Part shown: positions 8,363 to 16,663 of the stretch, one piece after another
Numbering within the stretch: position 1 is the first letter of the stretch
Layout of the letters: each line of letters opens with the position of its first letter
DNA from: Nitrospira sp.
GTDB lineage: Bacteria > Nitrospirota > Nitrospiria > Nitrospirales > Nitrospiraceae
Direction of reading: 5' to 3'
Assembly (NCBI GenBank): GCA_009594995.1
Contig: VOPR01000014.1
Location: forward strand, 110,364 to 174,363
DNA length: 64,000 bases
Notes under the pieces: model-generated
Told to the model about the DNA's origin: nothing
The model's database searches: none
Seen by the model: the letters and a program-made list of their open reading frames with translations, nothing else
Program-made: the position numbers and the translations under genes

Positions 8363-8549
8363 GACAGCCAAATGCGTTCGTCCAGGATCTCAGTGCCAAC
8401 GACCAGCCTCACCACCATGAGACGATGGTGATGCACTCCGCCTCCTCACGGACGGATTGGCACCTTGATTATCGCCACGATCGGCGCAATAGTGCTGAAG
8501 CTCTCTGTGCGTCAGCCAGATGTCTTCCAACTATTGTGACAAGGAACGC

Positions 8550-9011
8550 ATGCCTAACCGATTGCACTCGATCCTGCTTCTCACAGGCTTATTCGCGCTG
8601 ACAGCATCAGCATGGGGGGCCGTTCCGGCCGGAAACACATTGGACATCGTGATCGGCAATGGACCACATGCCGGAACGTACAAGCCGCCGGCGGACACGG
8701 TGATCTGTCTGCACGCCAAAAAGCAGAACCGCTATTCGGCGGCGTGGAAGGATTTCGACGCGCACGATGCGAAGGCCATTGCTGAAGCCGGAATTTCAGT
8801 GTCGAATCCTGATGGGGCGGGGGCAAAGCAAGGCGACGTACGCGTCGCGTTCGGTGATCCGGACAAGAAACCGACCGTATACAGCATTGATCAGGCACCC
8901 CTCACCATGACGAAGAATGGCAAAGGCGCCGAGATCACTTTCCAAGGAAAAACTAAAGATGGCATCCAGCTTCGCGTGAGTGCGAAGTGCTCGGACGTTG
9001 AGGACATGTAA
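8550..9011 (+). CDS. Secreted protein of unknown function
   Basis: A 153-residue exported protein. The signal peptide is LHSILLLTGLFALTASAWG with cleavage near AWGAVPA. The mature part is small, beta-rich and polar, with a Cys in TVICLHAKK and another in VSAKCSD near the C-terminus that could form one disulfide. No family was recognised. The ATG at 8550 was preferred to the one at 8520 because AAGGA precedes it and it gives a normal signal peptide. It stands alone between the nuclease and the reductase-like gene. Confidence 0.6.
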   Translation: MPNRLHSILLLTGLFALTASAWGAVPAGNTLDIVIGNGPHAGTYKPPADTVICLHAKKQNRYSAAWKDFDAHDAKAIAEAGISVSNPDGAGAKQGDVRVAFGDPDKKPTVYSIDQAPLTMTKNGKGAEITFQGKTKDGIQLRVSAKCSDVEDM

Positions 9012-9059
9012 CGCAGGTACTTATTAGAGCCGGCACCGATAGCCCTGCGTTTCCACGCC

Positions 9060-9677
9060 ATGAAGACTCAGTACTACACCGCCACTAGCCTTGACGGCTT
9101 CATCGCAACAGAAGACGACTCGCTCGACTGGCTCTTTCCGCTGGGCGACGTGAATGAGACGAGTTATCCCTCATTCATTGCAGACGTCGGCGCCCTGGCC
9201 ATGGGCTCGGCCACTTATCAATGGATGCTCCGACATACGGACAAGATTGCCGCTCAAACCGGCGCGGCCTGGCCCTACTCCCAGCCGGTGTGGGTGTTTT
9301 CCAACCGGGTGCTTCCTCTGGTCACGGGAGCCGATATTCGCCTGGTCCGTGGAGACGTTCGACCGGTTCACACTGAGATGCGCCAGGCGGCGGGACAGAA
9401 AAATATCTGGATCGTGGGTGGCGGAGATCTCGCCGGACAGTTTTACGATGCGGGTTCGCTGGACGAGGTGATCGTTCAGGTCGGGTCCGTGACGTTGGGG
9501 GGCGGCAAACCACTCTTTCCTCGCCGTGTCACGAGCCCGCCGTTCAAATTGGTGTCTGTGAACAGGATCGGCCCTGGCTTCGCAGAGCTGCGCTACGAAG
9601 TGCCTCAAGGTGGAAGGCCCGGGACGGCGCAGCCCTCCCAAGGATCAGCCCCCCGTAACTCTTTACGCAAGGGATAA
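9060..9677 (+). CDS. Dihydrofolate reductase-family protein (RibD C-terminal fold)
   Basis: A 205-residue cytoplasmic protein of the RibD-C/DHFR-like reductase family. It opens MKTQYYTATSLDGFIATEDD, has DVGALAMGSATYQWML, PVWVFSNR, NIWIVGGGDLAGQF and VTLGGGKPLF, in the usual order for NADPH-binding members. The true substrate of such stand-alone proteins is usually unknown; trimethoprim resistance or folate function should not be assumed. It ends four bases before the lipoprotein gene at 9681, so the two are probably co-transcribed. Confidence 0.85.
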   Translation: MKTQYYTATSLDGFIATEDDSLDWLFPLGDVNETSYPSFIADVGALAMGSATYQWMLRHTDKIAAQTGAAWPYSQPVWVFSNRVLPLVTGADIRLVRGDVRPVHTEMRQAAGQKNIWIVGGGDLAGQFYDAGSLDEVIVQVGSVTLGGGKPLFPRRVTSPPFKLVSVNRIGPGFAELRYEVPQGGRPGTAQPSQGSAPRNSLRKG

Positions 9678-9680
9678 CTG

Positions 9681-10115
9681 ATGCGCCTGCTCTACCTCGT
9701 CACCCTCTGCACATTAGTCCTGGTCACAGGTTGCGTCACGACTCCTCCACCGGACAAGATGAAACAGGTCGCTGAACGGAACCGCTGGGAACTCGCGCAT
9801 TGGGGCAACCATGCGGTCCCCTACGGAGAGGATGGAGAACCGGTGATCTTCACCTTCAAGGACGGGAAGGTGTCGGGCCACGCGGGATGCAATCGTTATT
9901 CTGCCGGCATCACGTTCGGGCCCAAGGCCGGTGACGTCACGGTCTCACGGGGCATTACGACACGTATGGCCTGCGAGCCTCGACGCATGGATTTCGAGGC
10001 GGCCTTCATTCGCGCATTTGAGACCTCGATACGTTATCGCCTCGATGGGGAAAGTCTCTCCTTCGAGAGCGACGCCGCCGCACCACTGGAGTTTTATCGC
10101 CGTCCGCCCGAGTGA
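9681..10115 (+). CDS. META-domain (HslJ-like) lipoprotein
   Basis: A 144-residue predicted lipoprotein: signal LYLVTLCTLVLVTGC with lipidated Cys near residue 18. The mature part carries the META/HslJ pattern: FTFKDGKVSGHAGCNRYSAG, then TRMACEPRRMDFEAAF, including the typical GCN and MAC cysteines. HslJ-type proteins are envelope proteins linked to stress or antibiotic tolerance in some bacteria; no direct function can be read here. It follows the reductase-like gene with a four-base gap. Confidence 0.82.
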   Translation: MRLLYLVTLCTLVLVTGCVTTPPPDKMKQVAERNRWELAHWGNHAVPYGEDGEPVIFTFKDGKVSGHAGCNRYSAGITFGPKAGDVTVSRGITTRMACEPRRMDFEAAFIRAFETSIRYRLDGESLSFESDAAAPLEFYRRPPE

Positions 10116-10225
10116 CAATCCGCATTGCCTCCGCTGCTCGCAGAGTTCAGCAACTGCACAACGGGGCAATTGATCTGTTCCGCCTCTTGCAGTACACCTT
10201 GCTGCATCATTTTGTGAGGGCCTCG

Positions 10226-10966
10226 ATGCGCCGCAACATTCTGCCAATCTCTTTTCTAATAGCATTGTTGCTCAGTGCTCTGCCGTTGGTACTCGAACCT
10301 TCACTGTCTTTCGCAGGACAGATTAAAGCCATGAGTCCCGCCCCTCAACCTGAGGCCTGGTGGATGGAACGACATGAACGCACCGTGGCGCGCATACGCC
10401 AGGGCCACATCGATTTGTTGTTCATCGGCGACTCCATCACGCAAGGGTGGGAAGAGGACGGGCGTCCGGTGTGGAACGCGTTCTATCGACATCGGCATGC
10501 CGCCAATCTTGGCTACAACGGCGATCAAACGGACAATGTGCTGTGGCGGCTCCAACATGGAGAACTGGATGGCATCACGCCTAAGTTGGCGGTCGTGATG
10601 ATCGGGACGAATAACGCGACCAGGCGCGAAGATCCTCCGGAAGAAACCGCTGCCGGGATCCAAGCCATTCTCGCGACATTGCGCACCCGTTTGCCGGAAA
10701 CGAAAATCCTGCTGCTGGCTGTATTTCCGCGAGGCCTCTCAGCCGATGATCCACTGCGCCGAATGAACAATGCGGTCAACGAGCGTCTCCCGGCTTTTGC
10801 CGACCAACGCCAGGTATTTTTTCTCAACCTGAACAGACGTTTTCTCGATGACAACGGACGCTTGTCTGAAGAGATGATGCCCGACGCGCTGCATCCCAGT
10901 GAACGCGGCTATCGGGTATGGGCTGAGGGGATGGAAGACACCATCAGGAAGCTATTGGGTGAGTGA
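10226..10966 (+). CDS. Exported SGNH/GDSL-family hydrolase
   Basis: A 246-residue esterase-type protein with a signal peptide (PISFLIALLLSALPLV). SGNH blocks are complete: GDSITQG with nucleophile Ser70, GYNGDQTDN with the Gly block, GTNN, and DALHPSERGY with the Asp-His pair. The sequence resembles platelet-activating-factor acetylhydrolase beta/gamma-like members; the substrate is probably an acetylated sugar or lipid (inference). The ATG at 10226 with GAGGG upstream gives a proper signal peptide; the reading frame extends upstream to 10112 but that part is not protein-like. Confidence 0.85.
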   Translation: MRRNILPISFLIALLLSALPLVLEPSLSFAGQIKAMSPAPQPEAWWMERHERTVARIRQGHIDLLFIGDSITQGWEEDGRPVWNAFYRHRHAANLGYNGDQTDNVLWRLQHGELDGITPKLAVVMIGTNNATRREDPPEETAAGIQAILATLRTRLPETKILLLAVFPRGLSADDPLRRMNNAVNERLPAFADQRQVFFLNLNRRFLDDNGRLSEEMMPDALHPSERGYRVWAEGMEDTIRKLLGE

Positions 10967-11016
10967 CGAAACGCAGGGCAGAACCTGCCTCGACGCCGAA
11001 TATCGGCGCATCTCAG

Positions 11017-11130
11017 CTAGGGTTTCTTCTTTTTCTTGTCGGAGGGATTATCAGAGAAGAGCAGCCATGCGAGGACGACGAATCCGATCGCCACACCAGT
11101 TACTGCCAGCCATGTACCAAGTTTATCCAT
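11017..11130 (-). CDS. 37-residue single-pass membrane microprotein
   Basis: A very short gene read directly from the sequence: one transmembrane helix (WLAVTGVAIGFVVLAWLLF) between a short N-terminus and a Lys-rich tail (SDKKKKKP). Its ATG overlaps the thioesterase stop in a TAATG arrangement, and GAGGAG lies six bases before the ATG, so translation is probably coupled. No family is recognisable. The clean start, hydrophobic helix and positive-inside tail make it a credible gene. Confidence 0.6.
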   Translation of the reverse strand: MDKLGTWLAVTGVAIGFVVLAWLLFSDNPSDKKKKKP

Positions 11131-11531
11131 TAGCTCCTCGTCTCCGGTGGTCCTTGTAACGCAGCCAGGGTGGGTTTGTCGAGCCGCTTCACTTTCATGT
11201 GTTCATCCACCGTCACCAGCTTGGCCGAGCCTTCGACCACAATGCGCCCGCTCGTTCGCTCCCGCAACACATGCGCGAAGGTAAAAGACGCCTGACTCGC
11301 ATCCGCCAGGGTCGTATTAATCACCAGTGTGTCACCATACCGCCCCGGCGACCGATAGTCCACCTCGGCATGCACCACGACAAACTGCGTCCCCTGATCA
11401 CGAAGACCGGCCACCGACAGCCCCCGCGTTTCGAGGTAGTGCGTCCTCGCCCGCTCGAAATACTTGAGGTAGTTGGCATAGTACACCACCCCTCCGCAGT
11501 CGGTGTCCTCGTAGTAGATCCTAATTTCCAT
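11130..11531 (-). CDS. ybgC: YbgC/FadM-type acyl-CoA thioesterase (hotdog fold)
   Basis: A 133-residue hotdog-fold thioesterase. The N-terminal YYEDTDCGGVVYYANYLKYFERAR is the classic YbgC signature with the catalytic Asp in DTDCGG. Such enzymes hydrolyse acyl-CoA thioesters; in many diderms ybgC heads the tol-pal operon, but no tol genes are present here. Length and motif order are normal. The stop overlaps the start of the micro-membrane protein at 11130, and the CARF-like gene lies 42 bases upstream on the same strand. Confidence 0.9.
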   Translation of the reverse strand: MEIRIYYEDTDCGGVVYYANYLKYFERARTHYLETRGLSVAGLRDQGTQFVVVHAEVDYRSPGRYGDTLVINTTLADASQASFTFAHVLRERTSGRIVVEGSAKLVTVDEHMKVKRLDKPTLAALQGPPETRS

Positions 11532-11573
11532 GGAAACAGATCGCTGAAACTGATAGCGGACCGCTACCGGCTC

Positions 11574-12830
11574 TTACAGATTGAGAACCGGAAACTTCGG
11601 CAGCGAGGGCTCGCTCACACCCGTGAGTTTCATGACCACATCGGACAATTGCTGCACCCGCTCGGATTTGATCGCCTCGAACCCGTGGCCCAGCACCGCA
11701 TGGTTGGCGGCGTCGAGCAGCGGCTTCATCTTGGGCCAATCGCGAAGAAAGGCCTGCCCCATCTGATCGCCAAGACCGGCCAGGGCCCGGAACTGGCTCT
11801 GCAATGGGAGCTTATACTTCCCGTCCACATCATCGAGGTAACAGGTGCGGCAGGTCTCCCGCATCGATTCGGGCAATTGCTCCGGCTGCACATCCCAGGT
11901 CTTGATCTTGTACTGTTTGAAAAGTTGCCGCTGGGCGCAGGCTTCCATCGCTCGCACAAGGGCCACCATGGCCCGTTCAAAGTCATGATCCACATGGGCG
12001 CGGCGATGGGCATGCGCGAGTAAGTCGAGCACCACGCCTTCCTTCACATCGGCAGGATCCAGCACCAGTTTTTCCAAAAATCCGTTATTGGCTTTGATCA
12101 ATGGTAGCAGCGCTTTTAACCCCGGCGGTCCGCCCCAGAGCGACGCCATGTCGAGCGCCTTCAGCGAGGTCTTCAGCTTGTCCCAGGCCTGACGGTAGTG
12201 AAACTGCTCCCACGCCCCATACCCCGATGCCAATTCACCCAGGGCGCGATAGAGCGGCTTCTGCCCGCCGCTCACCCGAGCTTCCAGCGTATGGAACAGC
12301 GTGGCGGCAGCTCTGAATGAGCCCTGGTTAAATGCTTCACTGGCTTCGCGACGAACCACGACCGCCGATTCATCCCAGGGATTTCCCTGAAGCCAATGTT
12401 TGGCAAGGCCGCCAATGACGATCTGTTCGCTCTCCTCCCGGCCTGTCGCATCGACCAGACTGATCACCCGTGAAGTCCATGGTTGGCTCGCCGTGGCCAA
12501 CGCCGCAGCCATGGCCGGGGTCGCCCCGGTCAAGTCGACCACCACCTCTCCCACCTGCACCGCCCAGGTGCGCAAGAGATCGTGAATGCTTCGCGACAAG
12601 GCTTGATGGCAGGTGATGACATCGGCCGGATCGGGCGTCACAACCCAATCCCAACGTTTCGGCATCTGCTGGACCAACGGCTGGACGGACTCTTCAACCT
12701 GTGTTTTTGCCGACTCCGGCACAAAAAAACAGAGCAGTTCCGGCTGCAGCCGGTTGATAACATAGGCCGCAAGCGCGGGCGCGTCGGTGAAGGCAAGGAT
12801 GAGGGCTTTGACAGGAGTATCCGCAGGCAT
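11574..12830 (-). CDS. Orphan CARF-domain protein, CRISPR-associated Cas02710 (TIGR02710)-like
   Basis: A 418-residue cytoplasmic protein. Residues 1-150 look like a Rossmann-type CARF domain with VVVDLTGATPAMAAAL (97-111), matching the D-TGGTK-M motif of CARF proteins. The rest is helical: RAHVDHDFERAMVALVRAMEACAQ (about 278-300) resembles the repeat typical of TIGR02710, and ANHAVLGHGFE (375-385) resembles its RN-x-SILAHG motif with the Arg replaced by Ala. CARF domains sense cyclic oligoadenylates made by type III CRISPR systems; none is in the window. An in-frame ATG at 12932 would add 34 residues. I prefer 12830 because the conserved fold starts there, although no clear ribosome site is visible. 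Confidence 0.7.
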   Translation of the reverse strand: MPADTPVKALILAFTDAPALAAYVINRLQPELLCFFVPESAKTQVEESVQPLVQQMPKRWDWVVTPDPADVITCHQALSRSIHDLLRTWAVQVGEVVVDLTGATPAMAAALATASQPWTSRVISLVDATGREESEQIVIGGLAKHWLQGNPWDESAVVVRREASEAFNQGSFRAAATLFHTLEARVSGGQKPLYRALGELASGYGAWEQFHYRQAWDKLKTSLKALDMASLWGGPPGLKALLPLIKANNGFLEKLVLDPADVKEGVVLDLLAHAHRRAHVDHDFERAMVALVRAMEACAQRQLFKQYKIKTWDVQPEQLPESMRETCRTCYLDDVDGKYKLPLQSQFRALAGLGDQMGQAFLRDWPKMKPLLDAANHAVLGHGFEAIKSERVQQLSDVVMKLTGVSEPSLPKFPVLNL

Positions 12831-12973
12831 AATCGGCGGACTATACCATTGCAGTCCGGCCGCTTCAACGAACCCCGCTTTCCTCTCAATCCTTGACGCT
12901 CTACGCAAAGACGCATAGACTTTCGCGAGCATTCAGCTGAAATCCTGCGGGCGGTGACGACTGAGGAGGTGCG

Positions 12974-13408
12974 ATGACCTGGTGGCTCTGGGCCTTTCTG
13001 GGGTTATTTCTGCTCGGTGGCGAAATCGTCACGCCCGGCGGATTCTACATGCTGTTCTTCGGCATCGGGGCGCTGCTGGTCGGCGCACTGGTCGGGCTGG
13101 AAGTCATTCATAGCGAATGGATGTCCTGGCTCCTGTTTTCCGGCTTTTCCATCGGTTCTTTAGTTGTGCTGCGTCCACCGCTTCGCCGTCTCATGGCAAC
13201 CGACCGAAGTGGCGTCTCACCGGTCGATACCATGGGTGGTGAAACGGCCATCGTCCTCGAAGACATTCCTCCCGACGGCCGCGGCAAAGCGGAATGCCGG
13301 GGCAGCACCTGGAATGCACACAACCTCGGCGATAAGCCGCTCATCAAAGGACAACGCAGCCTCGTCGATCACGTCGACGGCATCACCCTGTGGATCAAAC
13401 CCGAATGA
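12974..13408 (+). CDS. NfeD-family membrane protein
   Basis: A 144-residue protein of the short NfeD type: two or three transmembrane helices in the first 70 residues (WWLWAFLGLFLLGGEIVTPG and FGIGALLVGALVGLEV) followed by a soluble OB-fold domain with ETAIVLEDIPPDGRGKAECRG. GAGGAGGT precedes the ATG. NfeD proteins are encoded with SPFH/stomatin partners and are thought to work with them in membrane organisation. The stomatin-like gene follows after 27 bases, the classical pairing. Confidence 0.9.
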   Translation: MTWWLWAFLGLFLLGGEIVTPGGFYMLFFGIGALLVGALVGLEVIHSEWMSWLLFSGFSIGSLVVLRPPLRRLMATDRSGVSPVDTMGGETAIVLEDIPPDGRGKAECRGSTWNAHNLGDKPLIKGQRSLVDHVDGITLWIKPE

Positions 13409-13422
13409 GGTCGCATCATTAT

Positions 13423-13427
13423 GGAGG
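13423..13427 (+). promoter_or_regulatory. Ribosome binding site that fixes the paraslipin start
   Basis: GGAGG lies eight bases before the ATG at 13436. The alternative ATG at 13421 overlaps this site and has no site of its own, so 13436 is chosen. Confidence 0.6.
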
Positions 13428-13435
13428 ATAGCGGA

Positions 13436-14374
13436 ATGCCAGGCGGACTCTGGGTCGTCATATTTCTTGCGGGTCTTGTGCTGCTGGTCGTTTCCAAAAC
13501 AGCGCGGGTGGTCCCGCAACAGAGCGCCTACGTCGTCGAACGTCTGGGCCGATACTCGCGTACCCTCGGCGCCGGGTTTCACATCCTCTGGCCCTTCCTC
13601 GACAGCGTCCAATACAAACACTCGCTGAAAGAAACCGCCATCGATATTCCCGAGCAGATCTGCATCACCCGCGACAACGTGCAGGTCGGCGTGGACGGCA
13701 TTCTCTATTCGAAAGTGCTGGACCCGCAACGCGCTTCGTACGGCATCAGCGACTACCGCTTTGCCATCACCCAACTCGCGCAGACCGCGCTGCGGAGCGA
13801 GATCGGCAAAATCGAACTCGACCGCACGTTTGAAGAACGCACCAACATCAACAGCCAGGTCGTCAATGAACTAGACAAGGCGACGGAACCCTGGGGCGTG
13901 AAAGTCCTGCGGTACGAGATCAAGAACATCACGCCGCCCAAAGACGTGCTGGCCGCCATGGAAAAGCAGATGCGCGCCGAGCGGGAGAAACGCGCGGTGA
14001 TTCTCACCTCCGAAGGCGAACGCGACGCCGCCATCAACCAGGCGGAAGGCGAGAAACAACAGGTCATCAAGGCGTCCGAGGCGAAGAAGCAGCAGCAGAT
14101 CAACGAAGCCGAGGGCGCAGCTGCCGCGATTACCGCGATCGCCAGCGCAACGGCCGAGGGACTCCGGAAGGTCGCGGAGTCCACTCAGATCCCCGGCGGC
14201 TATGAAGCGGTGCAATTACGCGTCGCGGAGCAGTACATCACCAAGTTCGGAGAACTGGCCAAAGCCAGCAACACGCTCGTACTGCCGGCCAACGTCTCGG
14301 ATGTCGGCTCCATGTTGACGCTGGCCATGAACATGATCACGAAACGATCGTCCCCCACGCCGCCCGGAAAGTAA
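13436..14374 (+). CDS. SPFH/Band 7 protein, paraslipin (stomatin-like)
   Basis: A 312-residue membrane-associated protein. One N-terminal helix (LWVVIFLAGLVLLVVS) is followed by RVVPQQSAYVVERLGRYSRT and the SPFH domain with ITRDNVQVGVDGILYSKV. The ERTNINSQVV and EIKNITPPKDVLAAMEKQM segments are typical of the QmcA/paraslipin group, and a Lys/Glu/Ala-rich coiled coil follows from about residue 190. Family members oligomerise into membrane-bound rings associated with lipid domains. It sits immediately after the NfeD gene, so the two probably form one complex. Confidence 0.92.
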   Translation: MPGGLWVVIFLAGLVLLVVSKTARVVPQQSAYVVERLGRYSRTLGAGFHILWPFLDSVQYKHSLKETAIDIPEQICITRDNVQVGVDGILYSKVLDPQRASYGISDYRFAITQLAQTALRSEIGKIELDRTFEERTNINSQVVNELDKATEPWGVKVLRYEIKNITPPKDVLAAMEKQMRAEREKRAVILTSEGERDAAINQAEGEKQQVIKASEAKKQQQINEAEGAAAAITAIASATAEGLRKVAESTQIPGGYEAVQLRVAEQYITKFGELAKASNTLVLPANVSDVGSMLTLAMNMITKRSSPTPPGK

Positions 14375-14429
14375 GCATCGGTTCGCAGTCGTTTGACAGT
14401 GGCCCAGGGCTTCCCTACAATTCCGCTCG

Positions 14430-15008
14430 ATGAAAGAATTTGCCATCAAGGCGTTCGATGAGAGCGCCGAGGTCAAGCGGCGCTTCGCGCGAGACCATGC
14501 CGACCGGATCGTGCAGGTTGCGCAACTCATCGGTCGCGCGTTTCAAGCGGGGCATAAAGTGTTGCTCTTCGGCAACGGCGGCAGCGCCACCGATGCCGCG
14601 CACATCGCCGCTGAATTCGTCGGGCGCTATAAGCGCGAACGCGTGCCCTTTCCGGCCATCGCTCTCGCCACGGACATCGCCGCGATCACCTGCATCGCCA
14701 ACGACTATGGTTTCGAAGAACTCTTCGCCCGTCAGGTGCGCGCGCACGGACAGCAGGGAGACGTGGCCATTGCCATCAGCACCAGCGGCAACTCCCCCAA
14801 CGTGTTGAAAGGGGTCGAGGCGGCCAAGGCGGCGGGACTCACCACGGTCGGCTGGACCGGGGGCTCTGGCGGCAAGCTGGCAGGAATGGTCGACTACGCC
14901 TTCGTCGTACCCTCCACGCTGACCGCCCGCATTCAGGAAAGTCACATCACGCTGGGCCATGTGCTCTGCGAACTCATCGAGGATCACGTTCTTGCCAACC
15001 CGGCGTAA
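14430..15008 (+). CDS. gmhA: D-sedoheptulose-7-phosphate isomerase
   Basis: A 192-residue SIS-fold enzyme that converts sedoheptulose-7-phosphate to D-glycero-manno-heptose-7-phosphate, the first step of heptose synthesis for LPS core. Motifs are FGNGGSATDAAHIAAEFVGR, AITCIANDYGFE, STSGNSPNVL and QESHITLGHVLCELIE, which carry the substrate-binding and catalytic residues. Length is normal. The adenylyltransferase of the same pathway (hldE2) lies 3 kb downstream on the same strand, with three other genes between. The kinase and phosphatase of the pathway are not in the window. Confidence 0.95.
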   Translation: MKEFAIKAFDESAEVKRRFARDHADRIVQVAQLIGRAFQAGHKVLLFGNGGSATDAAHIAAEFVGRYKRERVPFPAIALATDIAAITCIANDYGFEELFARQVRAHGQQGDVAIAISTSGNSPNVLKGVEAAKAAGLTTVGWTGGSGGKLAGMVDYAFVVPSTLTARIQESHITLGHVLCELIEDHVLANPA

Positions 15009-15990
15009 GCGTCCCACTGCAGCCTCCGCGCCCCCAGCGATCATCAAGCCTATCGATGCGTCGCGTCTGAAGACCTATCCACTTCAGCGGCGGCACAGCA
15101 AGGTGCAGGTCTCCAATTTTGCCAAGGTCTGGACCAAAGGGCGCTCGTTCGCACGGTTTCTCGATTCGCTCCCCGATATCCTGGCGGTCAAAACGTTGCG
15201 CGAAGTGGCGAAGGCCATTGCCAAAGCGCATCGTCGTGGCCGGCCCGTGATTGTCGGCATGGGCGCCCATGTGGTGAAGGTGGGGCTGGGCCCTCTGCTG
15301 GTGGACCTCATGGAGCGCGGCATCGTCACCGCCCTGGCCATGAACGGAGCCGTCATCATCCATGACTTCGAGCTGGCGTTTATGGGGCACACGTCTGAGG
15401 AAGTGGACGCGGAAATCGATTCCGGTCGGTTCGGCATGGCGGAAGAAACCGGCCGCATGCTCAATGAAGCGATCACGCTGGGGATGAAAGAGGGCCAGGG
15501 GCTCGGCGAATCGCTCGGCTCTTACATTCATCGACGCAAACAGCAATTTCCGCATCGCGCCACCAGCCTGCTGGCAACCGGCTTCCGGCTGGGCCTTCCC
15601 GTGACCGTCCACGTGGCCGTCGGTACCGATATCATCCATATGCATCCCTCTGCGGACGGTGCGGCAATCGGCGCGGGCTCGCTGCTCGATTTTCGTCGGC
15701 TGGCTGCCGTGGTCTCCGGCATGGAAGGCGGGGTCTATCTCAACCTGGGATCTGCCGTGATCCTGCCTGAAGTATTCTTGAAAGCGGTGTCGCTGGGACG
15801 GAATCTCGGCCACTCGCTGACCAACATCACGACGGTGAACATGGATTTCCTCACGCACTATCGACCCATGACCAACGTCGTGCGCCGCCCCACCCAAAAA
15901 GGCGGCAAGGGGTACGCCCTCACCGGTCATCATGAGATCATGGTACCGCTGTTGGCTGCCGCGGTCATTGAAGAGTTGTCCGGCCGCTGA
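14992..15990 (+). CDS. Conserved protein of unknown function in the heptose cluster
   Basis: A protein of about 332 residues that I cannot assign. It contains GMGAHVVKVGLGPLL, reminiscent of a nucleotide-binding glycine loop, then MNGAVIIHDFELAFMGHTSE, VGTDIIHMHPSADGAAIG, GGVYLNLGSAVILPEVFLKA and TGHHEIMVPLLAAAVIEE. These His- and Asp-rich motifs look catalytic, so an enzyme is likely. The proposed start is a TTG at 14992 with AGGA eight bases upstream, overlapping the end of gmhA by 17 bases; an ATG at 14959 is the alternative. Position directly after gmhA suggests a link with heptose or surface sugar metabolism (inference). Confidence 0.7.
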   Translation: MPTRRKRPTAASAPPAIIKPIDASRLKTYPLQRRHSKVQVSNFAKVWTKGRSFARFLDSLPDILAVKTLREVAKAIAKAHRRGRPVIVGMGAHVVKVGLGPLLVDLMERGIVTALAMNGAVIIHDFELAFMGHTSEEVDAEIDSGRFGMAEETGRMLNEAITLGMKEGQGLGESLGSYIHRRKQQFPHRATSLLATGFRLGLPVTVHVAVGTDIIHMHPSADGAAIGAGSLLDFRRLAAVVSGMEGGVYLNLGSAVILPEVFLKAVSLGRNLGHSLTNITTVNMDFLTHYRPMTNVVRRPTQKGGKGYALTGHHEIMVPLLAAAVIEELSGR

Positions 15991-16045
15991 ACCAGAGCGG
16001 CGGGCGCTCTCCCTCATACGATATCTGCCTCATCCGGTGACGACC

Positions 16046-16657
16046 ATGGCACCCTCTGTCGAACCGCTACTCATCATCTGGGCCGACCTGAATCGCCGGT
16101 ATTTTGGTGACGCCTTGCCGCCGATTGCCCTCGAATGGAGCCGGCGACTGACCTCCTCCGCGGGCATGTTTATCTGCCGAGTCGGACCGAAGCATGTGTT
16201 CCCACAGGCCACCGACGAACAGAGGCGACGACGGTGCATCCGCCTCTCGGCAGTTCTGCTTCAAGGCGACAGCCCGCAGCAGCAACACGAGACCGTGATG
16301 ACCCTGGCGCACGAAATGATTCATCAGTGGCAATATGACATCCTGAAGCGTCGCCCGAATCACGGTCTCGATTTTCGTCGCATGATGGCGCGCATGAATC
16401 AGGATGGCCTCGGCATTACGATCTATCACTCGCTGGGCAGAGCCGTGGCTGCCTTGGCCAAGTATGCCTGGTGCTGCCAACATTGTGGTTCCATCTACCG
16501 CCGCCAACGCCGGACCATTCAGCCACGGCGGCATTTGTGCGGCGCATGCCGGGGCCCTCTCCGCGAACTCGCCATTGTGCAGGCCAATCCAAGGCCGGAA
16601 CCAGTCCCTGCACATTCCGCTTGTCAGCAAGTCGCCCTCCCCTTTAGTACCGGTTAG
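16046..16657 (+). CDS. SprT-like zinc metalloprotease
   Basis: A 203-residue SprT-family protein. The zinc-protease motif HEMIH lies at 89-93 within TLAHEMIHQWQY, with a further His in RPNHGLDF. A C-terminal zinc ribbon follows (WCCQHCGSIYRR and HLCGACRGPL). Eukaryotic SprT relatives (Spartan) digest proteins crosslinked to DNA; bacterial members are little studied. It ends six bases before the Y-family polymerase gene, so both are probably one transcript. ATG 16046 was chosen; a GTG at 16037 is equally in frame. Confidence 0.85.
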   Translation: MAPSVEPLLIIWADLNRRYFGDALPPIALEWSRRLTSSAGMFICRVGPKHVFPQATDEQRRRRCIRLSAVLLQGDSPQQQHETVMTLAHEMIHQWQYDILKRRPNHGLDFRRMMARMNQDGLGITIYHSLGRAVAALAKYAWCCQHCGSIYRRQRRTIQPRRHLCGACRGPLRELAIVQANPRPEPVPAHSACQQVALPFSTG

Positions 16658-16663
16658 GGATGC

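Noticed and set aside
11574..12830. Possible CRISPR locus suggested by the Cas02710-like protein
   Set aside because: No direct repeats with regular spacers and no cas1, cas2 or cas10 gene could be found anywhere in the window; only the single protein is kept.
14974..16017. A 347-codon minus-strand frame opposite the unknown enzyme
   Set aside because: The plus-strand translation shows clear conserved-looking motifs; the antisense frame is Arg/His-rich and unstructured.
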